Numbered from the stretch's first letter, positions 52,231 to 61,353 are shown. The stretch: 64,000 bases of DNA from Geojedonia litorea (GCF_042654525.1 NZ_JBHSGP010000014.1:1-64000); one strand, 5' to 3'. A program made the numbers and translations. The notes: generated by a model from the sequence alone, not told the origin.

Positions 52231-53187
52231 TTAAACTGCTTGTTTTTCTTTTTTCTCTAGTTGTTTTTCGGCATAAGCCATTGCTGCATCCCGAACCCAT
52301 TCACCACGTTCCCAAGCACCAACTCTGGCTTTCATACGTTCTTTGTTACAAGGCCCATGTCCTTTTACGACTTGCCAAAACTCATCCCAATCAATTTCTC
52401 CAAAATCGTAACTTCCTCGTTCTTCGTTCCATTTTAATTCTGGATCAGGAATGGTTAAACCTAAAATATCTGCTTGAGGTACAGTTTGATCTATAAACTG
52501 CTGACGCAATTCATCATTTGTTTTACGTTTCAACTTCCACTTCATAGATTGCTCGGTGTGTACAGAAGCATCATCAGTTGGTCCTAACATCATTAAACTT
52601 GGCCACCACCAACGATTTAGAGCATCTTGAGCCATCTCTTTTTGTTCTGGAGTTCCATTACATAATTTTAGCATGATTTCATATCCTTGCCTTTGGTGGA
52701 AGCTTTCTTCCTTACAAACTCGCACCATCGCTCTGGCATAAGGACCAAAAGATGTGCTGCAAAGTGGCACTTGATTTATAATTGCTGCTCCATCAACTAA
52801 CCATCCAATTGCGCCCATATCAGCCCATGTTACGGTTGGATAATTGAAAATGGAAGAGTATTTTGCTTTTCCTGAATGTAATTGGTCATATAATTCGTCA
52901 CGTGAAATCCCTAAAGTTTCACAGGCTGAATACAAATACAAACCATGGCCTGCTTCATCCTGTACTTTTGCCAATAATGCAACCTTACGCCTCAACGAAG
53001 GTGCTCTTGTAATCCAGTTCCCTTCAGGAAGCATCCCAACTATTTCGGAATGCGCATGCTGAGAAATTTGGCGAATATGTGTTTGACGATACTTTTCAGG
53101 CATCCAATCTTTAGGTTCAATTTTCTCATCACGTGCAATACGCGCTTCAAATTGTTCTTCTAAATTTTTTATTTGTTCTTCACTCAT
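52231..53187 (-). CDS. paaA: Phenylacetyl-CoA epoxidase catalytic subunit PaaA
   Basis: 318 residues, di-iron ferritin-like oxygenase: AKVQDEAGHGLYLYSACETL and VCKEESFHQRQGYEIM give the ExxH iron ligands; KWLPTE-like start is replaced by DWMPEKYRQTHIRQISQHAH. Adds one O atom across the aromatic ring of phenylacetyl-CoA. Length close to E. coli PaaA (309). Second gene of the operon, after paaE. Confidence 0.96.
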   Translation of the reverse strand: MSEEQIKNLEEQFEARIARDEKIEPKDWMPEKYRQTHIRQISQHAHSEIVGMLPEGNWITRAPSLRRKVALLAKVQDEAGHGLYLYSACETLGISRDELYDQLHSGKAKYSSIFNYPTVTWADMGAIGWLVDGAAIINQVPLCSTSFGPYARAMVRVCKEESFHQRQGYEIMLKLCNGTPEQKEMAQDALNRWWWPSLMMLGPTDDASVHTEQSMKWKLKRKTNDELRQQFIDQTVPQADILGLTIPDPELKWNEERGSYDFGEIDWDEFWQVVKGHGPCNKERMKARVGAWERGEWVRDAAMAYAEKQLEKKEKQAV

Positions 53188-53201
53188 TTTTTTAACTTTT
53201 A

Positions 53202-53224
53202 GCTATTGGCTTTTGGCCATTAGC
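53202..53224. repeat. Short imperfect hairpin between paaE and paaA
   Basis: GCTATTGGC-TTTT-GGCCATTAGC, near-palindromic arms with one or two mismatches. It resembles other small intergenic repeats of this block, but no second copy is seen in the window. Confidence 0.3.
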
Positions 53225-53240
53225 GAGTTGAACTTAAATT

Positions 53241-54314
53241 TTATACGTCGAAATCAACAATTACTTTATCGGTCGTTGGCACCGCTTGGCAACTTAAAAC
53301 ATAGTTTTGGGCAACTTCTTTATCTTCTAATGCATAGTTGACTTTCATTTTTACTGAACCCTCTACCACGCGACATTTACAGGTACTACAAACGCCGCCT
53401 TTACAAGCAAACGGCAAATCGGCACCAGCCGCAAGCGCTCCATCAAGAATGGTATCAAAATCTTCATCCATTATAAAATGGAATTCTTTTCCTGCATCAA
53501 TGATAGTCACTTGTGTGCCATCAACTTTTTCTTCCAGAACTTCAGCAATATGTCGATTCTCTTCTTCTGAACTTCCTGAAAAAAACAGCTCAAAATGAAT
53601 TTTTTCTCTTGCTAGCCCAGCTAATTGCAATTCATCACGAATAAGGAAAATCATATCCTGTGGCCCACAAATAAATGCATGAGCAGTATCAGGAACATCA
53701 ATAAATGTTTTAGTTAATACTGCCAGCTTTTCTTTGTCAAATCGGCCATTTAAAAACGGGATATCACGTTGTTCTTTTGTTAAAAAATAAAATACCTGAA
53801 ATCTTCCAAAAAACTCATTCTTTAAACGTTCTATTTCTTCTTTAAAGATAATGGATTTAACAGTGCGATTCAAGTAAAACAATTTGAATGTACTGTTAGG
53901 TTCCTGAAGCAAATGTGTTTTGATAATTGACAATATTGGCGTTATACCGCTTCCCGCTGCAAAGGCAATATAATTTTTGGATGTCAATGGGTCACATTCT
54001 ACATAAAATTCACCATGTGGTGGCATAACCTGAAGCTCATCTCCTTTTTTAAGCGTATTAAAGGCATAGTTTGAAAACACACCTCCGCGAATAGTCTTAA
54101 CAGCAACTTTCCACTCATGATCTAACGGGCTTGAACAAAGGGAATAATTACGACGAATATCCTCACCATTAATTTCCTTTCGAACTGTTAAATGTTGCCC
54201 TTGCTTGAATTTAAATTTTTCTTTTAAATGGTCAGGAATGTCAAAAGATACTACAACGGTATCCTTGGTCTCCTTATAAATATCTGCAACTTTAATGTTA
54301 TAAAAATCTGCCAT
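53241..54314 (-). CDS. paaE: Phenylacetyl-CoA epoxidase reductase PaaE
   Basis: 357 residues: FAD-binding domain with RRNYSLCSSPLD, NAD domain starting FAAGSGITPILSII, and a C-terminal plant-type [2Fe-2S] ferredoxin with CKGGVCSTCKCRV and a fourth Cys in LSCQAVP. Passes electrons from NAD(P)H to PaaA. First gene of the operon, with the promoter and palindromic operator directly upstream. Confidence 0.96.
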   Translation of the reverse strand: MADFYNIKVADIYKETKDTVVVSFDIPDHLKEKFKFKQGQHLTVRKEINGEDIRRNYSLCSSPLDHEWKVAVKTIRGGVFSNYAFNTLKKGDELQVMPPHGEFYVECDPLTSKNYIAFAAGSGITPILSIIKTHLLQEPNSTFKLFYLNRTVKSIIFKEEIERLKNEFFGRFQVFYFLTKEQRDIPFLNGRFDKEKLAVLTKTFIDVPDTAHAFICGPQDMIFLIRDELQLAGLAREKIHFELFFSGSSEEENRHIAEVLEEKVDGTQVTIIDAGKEFHFIMDEDFDTILDGALAAGADLPFACKGGVCSTCKCRVVEGSVKMKVNYALEDKEVAQNYVLSCQAVPTTDKVIVDFDV

Positions 54315-54329
54315 ATGTGTTAAAAACTA

Positions 54330-54361
54330 CAAAACTAACAATTGTTAGTTTACTTGACAAA
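54330..54361 (-). promoter_or_regulatory. Promoter of the paa operon
   Basis: The minus strand has TTTG (plus 54358-54361), exactly 20 bp, then TAGTTTTG (plus 54330-54337), a full consensus match. The paaE ATG follows 15 bp beyond the -7 box. The spacer contains the palindromic operator. Confidence 0.75.
54332..54351. promoter_or_regulatory. Palindromic operator, likely for the TetR regulator
   Basis: Perfect 20-bp palindrome AAACTAACAATTGTTAGTTT between the paaE start and the TetR gene. It covers most of the promoter spacer and part of the -7 box, so a bound repressor would block RNA polymerase. Size and symmetry fit a TetR-family operator; the pairing with the adjacent gene is inference. 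Confidence 0.75.
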
Positions 54362-54381
54362 TTTACAAAATAAATTCTAAT

Positions 54382-54960
54382 CTATGTGTGAATTCCGTGC
54401 AATAAAACTTTGCTTAGGTTTTTAGATAGTTCTTGGGTATTAACGTCTTCTTTGTTTGGAATCCATAAATATAGTGAGCGCAAGGTTGATAAAATAGAAA
54501 ACAACATTACTTCGATATTCACATCCTCAATTTCGTTACCACGAACACCTTCCTCCAGAATATTGCGAAAGTCGTCTTCATAACCCGATCGAAGGGCCAA
54601 ATAATACTCCAATTTTTCCTCTAAATGCATCCAATCATTGTTTAAGGATGCCATCCCATATATATTTTTAGAACTTATTTCAACATGTAAGGTAATCACC
54701 TGTTCCAATTTTTCAATACTCGATGTATCAGAAGATTTTATACGTTTCATACCCTCTGTAAAGGTTTCGGCCAATGAAATGATAATATCTTTAAGGATTT
54801 CCTGTTTAGAATTTATATGATTATATAAGCTTGCGGCTTTTATTCCCATAGCTCTTGCTAAATCTCGCATGGTTACAGCGCTATACCCTTTTTCTTTAAA
54901 AAGCTTGGCTGCAGTTTTTATAATTTCGTCTTTACGTGTTTCTACTTTCAACTGATGCAC
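54382..54960 (-). CDS. TetR-family regulator of the paa operon
   Basis: 192 residues: N-terminal TetR HTH (about 10-55) with AAKLFKEKGYSAVTMRDLAR and KAASLYNHINSKQEILKD, then a helical ligand domain. Lies directly upstream of paaE on the same strand with the palindrome between them. By analogy to PaaR of other bacteria it would repress until phenylacetyl-CoA binds; the ligand is inferred from context only. Confidence 0.9.
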   Translation of the reverse strand: MHQLKVETRKDEIIKTAAKLFKEKGYSAVTMRDLARAMGIKAASLYNHINSKQEILKDIIISLAETFTEGMKRIKSSDTSSIEKLEQVITLHVEISSKNIYGMASLNNDWMHLEEKLEYYLALRSGYEDDFRNILEEGVRGNEIEDVNIEVMLFSILSTLRSLYLWIPNKEDVNTQELSKNLSKVLLHGIHT

Positions 54961-55000
54961 ATTATGTTATTTGTTGTAAATTTATGTAAAAAGAACAACT

Positions 55001-55312
55001 ATGGGATTTTTAGATTTTATATTCGGCGCCAAAAAAAGACAAGTACAAGAGTTTTTTAATAGCGGTGCTATTATTTTAGATGTTAGAACGCAACGTGAAT
55101 GGGATAAAGGCCATATTTCAAATTCAGTTCATATTCCTTTAGATGAATTAAAGAACAGGGTCAATGAAGTAAAACAACTTAACAAACCTGTTATTGTTTG
55201 CTGCGAGAGTGGTGTACGCTCCGCAAAAGCTGCAAAATTTTTGACCCTTAACAATATTGAAGCCACCAATGGTGGCGGTTGGGTAAGTTTGACCAACCGT
55301 ATTGTCCAATAA
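55001..55312 (+). CDS. Rhodanese-like domain protein
   Basis: 103 residues, single rhodanese domain: AIILDVRTQREWDKGHISNS and the active-site loop VCCESGVRSAKAAKFL with Cys in the CESGVR position, ending GGWVSL. Likely sulfurtransferase or persulfide carrier in the cytoplasm. Divergent from the TetR gene with 40 bp between; 45 bp before the aminotransferase gene. Confidence 0.93.
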   Translation: MGFLDFIFGAKKRQVQEFFNSGAIILDVRTQREWDKGHISNSVHIPLDELKNRVNEVKQLNKPVIVCCESGVRSAKAAKFLTLNNIEATNGGGWVSLTNRIVQ

Positions 55313-55357
55313 CTTATAAATGAGTATTTTTAACTAGAAACTATATCACTCACTATT

Positions 55358-56479
55358 ATGGAACTCAATAGAAGACAATGGCTTAAAACTACCGCCTTGG
55401 CAGGAGGTTTTACATTATTTAATGGTTTAACGGGCATTCAACCCCTTACGGCAGAAGAACGTATAAAATTCAACCCTCGACCGTTTTCAACTCCAGTTAG
55501 ATTGAGCTCTAATGAAAATCCTTATGGTCCTTCAGAGCGTGTAAGGACAGCCATTAAAAATGCGTTTGATGAAGGCTGCAGATATCCTTATTCTTATTCA
55601 GATCAATTGGCTGAACTGCTTGCCCAAAAGCATGGAGTTGACCCAGAAAGCATCATTATTACTGGAGGTTCAACTGAAGGCTTAAAAATTGCAGGCATAA
55701 CATTTACTGCTAATGGTGGAGAAATAATTGCTGCCAAACCAACATTTTTAGCCATGATGCAATATGCCGAAATGTGGGGCGCTAAAATCAATTGGGTTCC
55801 TGTTGATGAACATATGGGCTATGATTTGCAAGAAATTGAAAAACGAATTTCAAGCGACACCAAAATGGTGTTCTTATGCAATCCGAATAATCCAACTTCA
55901 ACCTTATTACCCGCTGAACAATTAACCGATTTTTGTGCAAGTGTTAGTAAACGAACTGTGGTATTTAGCGATGAGGCTTATTACGATTATATTGAAGACC
56001 CAAATTACCCTAGTATGATTGATCTTGTTAAAAAAGGTGAGAATGTTGTGGTTTCCAAAACTTTTTCTAAAGTTTATGGGATGGCAGGTATGCGCATTGG
56101 CTATTTAATTGCACCTCCCCATTTAGCACAGCAAATACGCCGAAATATTGTCGCTATGAGTAATGTGTATGCCATAGAAGGCGCTAAAGAAGCACTTTTA
56201 GATGACGAATTTTATCGTTTTTCGCTCAAAAAGAATAAGGAAGCTAAAGCCATCATTTATAATACTTTAGATCATCTAGAATTGCCTTATATTAAATCAC
56301 ACACCAATTTTGTGTTTTTTAAATCTGGCAAAAACATCAATGAATTAGGCTCTCAAATGTTGGATAAAGGGGTCAGTATTGGAAGAGCTTTTCCTCCTTT
56401 TTATGACTGGTGTCGTATTAGTACTGGGACCATTGAAGAAACCCAATTCTTTGCTCAAAACTTAATAGGTTTATATTAA
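55358..56479 (+). CDS. Exported class I/II aminotransferase with Tat signal
   Basis: 373 residues. N-terminus NRRQWLKTTALAGGFTLF is a twin-arginine signal. The body is a HisC-like fold-type I PLP enzyme: LSSNENPYGPS, GSTEGLKIAG, CNPNNPTSTLLP, FSDEAYYDY, and PLP Lys in VSKTFSKVYGMAGMRIGYL with the C-terminal CRISTGT. Export of a folded, PLP-loaded aminotransferase is the likely reason for Tat. Substrate unknown. 3' end overlaps the convergent regulator gene by 9 bp. Confidence 0.9.
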   Translation: MELNRRQWLKTTALAGGFTLFNGLTGIQPLTAEERIKFNPRPFSTPVRLSSNENPYGPSERVRTAIKNAFDEGCRYPYSYSDQLAELLAQKHGVDPESIIITGGSTEGLKIAGITFTANGGEIIAAKPTFLAMMQYAEMWGAKINWVPVDEHMGYDLQEIEKRISSDTKMVFLCNPNNPTSTLLPAEQLTDFCASVSKRTVVFSDEAYYDYIEDPNYPSMIDLVKKGENVVVSKTFSKVYGMAGMRIGYLIAPPHLAQQIRRNIVAMSNVYAIEGAKEALLDDEFYRFSLKKNKEAKAIIYNTLDHLELPYIKSHTNFVFFKSGKNINELGSQMLDKGVSIGRAFPPFYDWCRISTGTIEETQFFAQNLIGLY

Positions 56480-57124
56480 ATAATTGCGTTTAGCTTTTTG
56501 CACAGCTTCCAATTTATTATGCACCTGCAGTTTTCTATATATATTTTCAATGTGCTTTCTTACAGTTCCAGTTGAAAGTATTAAATTATCTGCAATGGCA
56601 TTATAGCTCAATCCTTTACTAAGTTGCTCTAAAACACCTATTTCCCTTGATGTAAGTTGAATATCTTCTTTATCAATTTCGTTTTTTATATGGATTGGAT
56701 TCCGGAGTAATTTTAAAGTTTTTAAGGCTATCGATGGATTCATGGCAGCACCGCCATTCATAGTTTCTACTATACCATCATGAAGATCTTTTGCATTGAT
56801 TTCTTTGAGTAAGTAACCGTCTGCTCCTGCTTTTATGGCATTAAATATATGCTCGTCATTATCAAAAACTGTAAGCATAATAATTTTAATATGAGGGTAT
56901 TGCTTTTTTACTAGTTGAGTGGCTTCAATACCATTGAGTCTGGGCATTTCAATATCCATCAAGATCAGATCAATGTTTGAATTTTCATCCAAAGTTTTTA
57001 ATAGTTGATGACCATCATATTCAGAAAACTTATACTCTAAATCTTTAAAAAAGGATAATTTATCAATTATCGTTTTAATTAAAAATGTATTATCATCGAC
57101 AATTGCAATTTTAATTTTCATCAC
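56471..57124 (-). CDS. NarL/LuxR-type response regulator
   Basis: 217 residues: receiver domain with acidic pair IVDDNT, phospho-Asp in LILMDIEMPRLNG, Thr in MLTVFD and Lys in YLLKE; then a GerE/LuxR HTH (about 150-215) with LTSREIGVLEQLSKGLSYNA and LSTGTVRKHIENIYRKLQV. Overlaps the upstream kinase gene by 14 bp, so they form a two-component pair. The signal and regulon are unknown. Confidence 0.94.
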   Translation of the reverse strand: MMKIKIAIVDDNTFLIKTIIDKLSFFKDLEYKFSEYDGHQLLKTLDENSNIDLILMDIEMPRLNGIEATQLVKKQYPHIKIIMLTVFDNDEHIFNAIKAGADGYLLKEINAKDLHDGIVETMNGGAAMNPSIALKTLKLLRNPIHIKNEIDKEDIQLTSREIGVLEQLSKGLSYNAIADNLILSTGTVRKHIENIYRKLQVHNKLEAVQKAKRNYLI

Positions 57125-59069
57125 TTAAAGATTTAGTTACTTTGATTTTTGTCCCCATTTTAGGTTTGGATTCAATTATGATTTGTGCATTGATTTCATT
57201 AGCTCTTTTTTTCATATTATTTAACCCATTACCCTTTTTGGCTGTAGCCATTTCAAATCCAATACCATTATCGATTATTAAAATCTCTAATAGCACTCCT
57301 TTAGTGTCAACAACTACAGAAATTGATTTTGCATCTGCATATTTAATAGCATTGTTTATAGCTTCTTGAATTATTCTATACAAATTCATCCCTACTACCG
57401 AAGTAAAAGTGATTCCAGAAAGTGCTTTATCTATTGTAAAGCTAAATTTAGTACGTTTAGAGGTTTTGCCTGCCTTGTCAATAAAATTGGAAATCCTTGA
57501 TTGTAAATCATCTAAAGTAATCTTACTTTTATTCATTGCCCAAATGGTATCCCTTAATTCGTAAATGGTATCTTTCGCAAATGCTCCAATATCTGACAGT
57601 TTCTCGTTTAGCTTGTTATTGGTGATTTTCATACCATACTGAATATTGTCAAGAGTTGAGATAATAAATGTCAACTGTGCACCAATATTGTCGTGCAGAT
57701 CTCTTGATATTTCTATGCGTTGTTCTTGTAATTTGTTTTGACTTTCAATCTTAACCAAAGCCTGTTTAAGTTCACTTTCCTTTTGAATTTGTTTATTTTT
57801 AAGTTTTTGTTGCTTAAGAAGCAGATAGCCCAATAAGGCAATTGCAATGGCCAGTAATAGTAAACTTTTTACTTGAGATTTTTTTTTGTTTAAATTTAGA
57901 TTGCTTTCGGCTATCTCTGCTCTTTGATTGGAAATTTCTTTTTGTTTTTTTTCGGACTGATATTTAGCCTCTAACTCAAAAATGGTTTTTGTTTTACTCT
58001 CTTCGAATAAACTGTCTTTGCCAATACTATATTTTAGACTGTTAACATATGCTTGTTTAAAATTTCCTTTACTGGCTTCAATTTTGGATAAAGAATTATA
58101 GGCTCTTACTTCAAATTCTTTGTAGCCATTTAATAAACTAATATCAAGGGCCTCATTGATTTCATTTAAAGCATCATTTAATTTTTTCTGTTTATAATAA
58201 CTATCGCCTAACCCCAATTTAGCATAGGTAAGTTCAAATTGATTTTGATCTTGTTTAAATAGAGTTATAGCTCTTTTATATAGCACTTGGGCAAGATTAA
58301 ACTGTTTTAAACTATCTCTGGCAATAGCGATATTAGTAAGCATATAAGGCACGTATCTGAGATACCCTAATTGGGTATAAAGTGCTTCAGCTTCTTCAGA
58401 ATATTTAATAGTGTTTTGAAATTCATTTAAATTTAAACTTAATGCACCAATATTTCCTTTAGTGACCGCAATTCCAAAAGTATAATTATGGTCTTCATAA
58501 ATTTTTAGAGCTCTTGAATAGTAACTTAAAACCTTTTTGTACTCTTTTTGCTTTTTGTAAACGATACCTATATTTCCTAAAACCATTGGAACCTTATCAT
58601 AGGAAACTTCTTGGTTTTCATAAATTTTTAGGGCTTTAAAATAATGCTCCAAGGCAATATTGTAGTCGCCTTTTAGATCATGAACAATACCTAAATTGTT
58701 ATAGGAATCTGCCGCACCTATTAAATCATTGGTTTGCAGTCTTAATTCTAAACTTTTATTATGATAATATACAGCACTATCAATAGCCCCACCAGCGTCA
58801 AATGCATTAGCAAGACTATTATAAGACGCTGCTATAGCATTTAAATTCTTTAATTTTTGAGCTATTTTGAGTGCTTTTCTAGCATAAAAAAAAGAGCTAT
58901 CAAGGTTAGAATTTTTAAACTCCCAAGAAATTTCATTATAAGTAGAAATAAGCTCTTTAGATTTTTGATTTTTTGAGACCTTAAATAGGCTATCCAAAAT
59001 AGGTGATTGTGAAAATGCTAGGGAGCAAACAAAAAAAAGTATGCTTATTAAATATAATTTATAGGCCAT
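57111..59069 (-). CDS. TPR-containing sensor histidine kinase (HisKA_3)
   Basis: 652 residues: signal segment (1-20), tetratricopeptide repeats about 50-340 (for example AADSYNNLGIVHDLKGDYNI, ALEHYFKALKIYE), coiled region, membrane helix about 400-418 (SLLLLAIAIALLGYLLL), then HisKA_3 with phospho-His in ISRDLHDNIGAQL and HATPase_c with IIQEAINNAIKYADA and GNGLNNMKKRA. Periplasmic TPRs sense an unknown cue. Forms an operon with the response regulator downstream (14-bp overlap). Confidence 0.94.
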   Translation of the reverse strand: MAYKLYLISILFFVCSLAFSQSPILDSLFKVSKNQKSKELISTYNEISWEFKNSNLDSSFFYARKALKIAQKLKNLNAIAASYNSLANAFDAGGAIDSAVYYHNKSLELRLQTNDLIGAADSYNNLGIVHDLKGDYNIALEHYFKALKIYENQEVSYDKVPMVLGNIGIVYKKQKEYKKVLSYYSRALKIYEDHNYTFGIAVTKGNIGALSLNLNEFQNTIKYSEEAEALYTQLGYLRYVPYMLTNIAIARDSLKQFNLAQVLYKRAITLFKQDQNQFELTYAKLGLGDSYYKQKKLNDALNEINEALDISLLNGYKEFEVRAYNSLSKIEASKGNFKQAYVNSLKYSIGKDSLFEESKTKTIFELEAKYQSEKKQKEISNQRAEIAESNLNLNKKKSQVKSLLLLAIAIALLGYLLLKQQKLKNKQIQKESELKQALVKIESQNKLQEQRIEISRDLHDNIGAQLTFIISTLDNIQYGMKITNNKLNEKLSDIGAFAKDTIYELRDTIWAMNKSKITLDDLQSRISNFIDKAGKTSKRTKFSFTIDKALSGITFTSVVGMNLYRIIQEAINNAIKYADAKSISVVVDTKGVLLEILIIDNGIGFEMATAKKGNGLNNMKKRANEINAQIIIESKPKMGTKIKVTKSLSDEN

Positions 59070-59075
59070 GAATTA

Positions 59076-59351
59076 CTACTTATCTGGGTTGGTATGCTGT
59101 AAAAAAATGAACATTTTAATTATTTCAAAATACCTATTAACTAGTGTTTTAATTACGTTATTTTCCAAATAAAGATAATTTTTATTAATTAAATATTTAT
59201 GTTCTTGGTACATTAAATCAGATTTAAGCTTATCGAGTTTTATATTTGCCTTTTTGGAACTATTTCTAGTGACCATTAACACTTTAATTGAGAATAGTAT
59301 TAAAACTAAAATAAACGTGTAAGTTATAATGATAAATAATTGATCATACAT
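59076..59351 (-). CDS. Small membrane protein, uncertain
   Basis: 91 residues from ATG 59351 (MYDQLFIIITYTFILVLILF); an upstream start at 59411 would run through the terminator of the next gene. One N-terminal membrane helix and a basic, coiled tail rich in Lys and Asn. It lies 6 bp before the kinase gene on the same strand, which favours a real gene, but composition is AT-driven and no family is recognised. Confidence 0.4.
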   Translation of the reverse strand: MYDQLFIIITYTFILVLILFSIKVLMVTRNSSKKANIKLDKLKSDLMYQEHKYLINKNYLYLENNVIKTLVNRYFEIIKMFIFLQHTNPDK

Positions 59352-59402
59352 AAAATTATCATTTTTATAATTGTACAAACATAGTTTTAGATTAAAACAA
59401 GA

Positions 59403-59431
59403 AAAGCGCAATTAGCAAATAATTGCGCTTT
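59403..59431 (-). terminator. Terminator of the beta-propeller gene
   Basis: Perfect 11-bp stem AAAGCGCAATT / AATTGCGCTTT with a 7-nt loop, 20 bp beyond the stop at 59451, followed on the minus strand by a T-rich tract. Confidence 0.85.
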
Positions 59432-59450
59432 ATTTTAAATGAAAGACATA

Positions 59451-61298
59451 TTAATTTTGAAGATCATAAGCATATATGTTGCTTCCACCTGATTTATAAT
59501 AGAGATACCCCCCTAATTCATCAACTTCATATTCAGGTTTTTTATCCTTTAAAATAATTTCTTTGTCGATTTTACCAGAATCCTTATTGACTTTAACTAA
59601 TCCAACACCTTCATCAAGCTTGGTCAAAATAAAAAGTGCATCTTTTGTAGCTGATGTAGCTTTAAAACGTTTTGCCATTTCATTAAATGAAGCCCCTCCA
59701 ATTTCAGCAAACATTTTAGACTTTCTATCCATATCTGCACCATAACTATTGTATTGGCCTATTGCATTTTTATTAGCACCTGCTCTAACAGCAGCAGACA
59801 TGGCCATTGTTGTTGAAGCTACAGCTAACACACCAAATGCAATTTTTGCGAACATACTTTTACCTGGAGATGCATAATGTTCCTGAAACGTTTTGTTGCC
59901 TTCAAAATCTAACATCATGACATTTTGATTTGATGACAAAAAGAAGCCACCACCTCTAATCTCTAATTGTGTAGGGTCTTCCTTTTCTTTAAACTCATAA
60001 GACGCGAAATTACTTATGTCACCAGTAGTTTCGTCAATGGCTAACATATCTTCTCCAGTACTTATCATATAACGCTTTTGTGATGCATCATATGTGCTCG
60101 TAACAGCTTTAGCACGCTTATATTTAATAGGTTTATTCCAAATAGATTCTCCACTAGTCAAATCAATAATATCAGCATCTTCATCTGTAATATAAATCAT
60201 ACCTTTTGGAGTTAACGCCATGGTATGTATATTTTCTCCTGTTTTTAAAGGTTTTTTAAATAGTGGTGTACCATCAAATGAAATTTTATTGATTCCTCCT
60301 TCTGCAATTCCAAACAAGATTCCATCATCCATTATATAAAAGTGTTGAACATATCCTTTTGTTTTGGGGGCCTTGTCCCATAAATCTTCCCCATTATTAG
60401 ATGACAAAAAACTTATATTACTTTGTGCCTTGGCCGATAACAACTTACTTTGACCTGTATCTGCAACATCACTTACCACCGCTATTCCTTTTGGAGTAAT
60501 TTCAAAATTGGAAACCAGACCTTTCACTTTGTTTCCATCGGGCCACATTAGACTACCTGAACCGCTTACTTTATAAATTTCATGATTTTTACCATTATTA
60601 ACAGTCACAAAAGCATACATTGATGTTCCATCTTCAGCTTCTTCAATAAATGAAACACCTTTAAGGTCTAGAGTCCATGTTTCATTTCCAGTGGCTAAAT
60701 CAATACGTGTCATGCCTTTTCGTGCTGGAATAATTAATCCCCCATTAATAATAGCTGGCCTTCCAACCATATAATCAAATCCTTTAAGGACAAACAATTT
60801 TTCTTCGTTTCCAGTTACCATGTCATATATCCCAACAGCTTGTGCAAATTTCTCTTTGGAAGTACGTTGACCTGAAACTATCAATTTATTTTCTGGAAGC
60901 AAAAGGGTTGGTTGTCCTGCTGCTTTCCAACCATTAGCTTTAGTGTCAAACACCCGCTTACCTGTTACTACATCAATCACACTTTGTTTACTAGAAATAC
61001 CACCAAAACCTGTTTGCCCTACCATTACATAAGGCGTATTTGGAATGATATTAATTTCTTCTTCCTTTACTTTCCCATAATCATCAAAGTTGAATACCAA
61101 TGCGGCCTCTCCAGGTTTAATACCTGCCAATCCACTGTTATGTGTTATTAATAGGACCCCAGAATCTGTTAAGATCATTTTTTCAATATTTCCTCCTACA
61201 TCATATGTATAATTAGGGGAATCTACTTTTTGAGCATAAATGACATTGATTAATTGAAAACAACTAAATGCCAATAGAATGTGTTTAATTTTCCTCAT
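59451..61298 (-). CDS. Secreted PQQ-like beta-propeller protein
   Basis: 615 residues with a signal peptide (1-22, INVIYAQ). Blade-like repeats with TG-x-x-x-W/F motifs, such as MTRIDLATGNETWTLDLKG, IDLTSGESIWNKPIKYK and LAIDETTGDISNF, are typical of PQQ-like propellers. A hydrophobic Ala-rich segment near 500 (FGVLAVASTTMAMSAAVRAG) interrupts the propeller. No cofactor-binding residues can be assigned. Single-gene unit with promoter and terminator; role unknown. Confidence 0.8.
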   Translation of the reverse strand: MRKIKHILLAFSCFQLINVIYAQKVDSPNYTYDVGGNIEKMILTDSGVLLITHNSGLAGIKPGEAALVFNFDDYGKVKEEEINIIPNTPYVMVGQTGFGGISSKQSVIDVVTGKRVFDTKANGWKAAGQPTLLLPENKLIVSGQRTSKEKFAQAVGIYDMVTGNEEKLFVLKGFDYMVGRPAIINGGLIIPARKGMTRIDLATGNETWTLDLKGVSFIEEAEDGTSMYAFVTVNNGKNHEIYKVSGSGSLMWPDGNKVKGLVSNFEITPKGIAVVSDVADTGQSKLLSAKAQSNISFLSSNNGEDLWDKAPKTKGYVQHFYIMDDGILFGIAEGGINKISFDGTPLFKKPLKTGENIHTMALTPKGMIYITDEDADIIDLTSGESIWNKPIKYKRAKAVTSTYDASQKRYMISTGEDMLAIDETTGDISNFASYEFKEKEDPTQLEIRGGGFFLSSNQNVMMLDFEGNKTFQEHYASPGKSMFAKIAFGVLAVASTTMAMSAAVRAGANKNAIGQYNSYGADMDRKSKMFAEIGGASFNEMAKRFKATSATKDALFILTKLDEGVGLVKVNKDSGKIDKEIILKDKKPEYEVDELGGYLYYKSGGSNIYAYDLQN

Positions 61299-61322
61299 GG
61301 TTGAATGGTTTTTTGTTCTATA

Positions 61323-61353
61323 CGAAACTAAAACAACAACCCATTGAAGTCAA
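61323..61353 (-). promoter_or_regulatory. Promoter of the beta-propeller gene
   Basis: The minus strand has TTG (plus 61351-61353), 20 bp, then TAGTTTCG (plus 61323-61330), one mismatch from TAnnTTTG. The start codon is 25 bp downstream. Confidence 0.5.

Noticed and set aside
59352..59411. Upstream start for the small protein before the TPR kinase
   Set aside because: The added residues overlap the terminator of the beta-propeller gene and are low-complexity.
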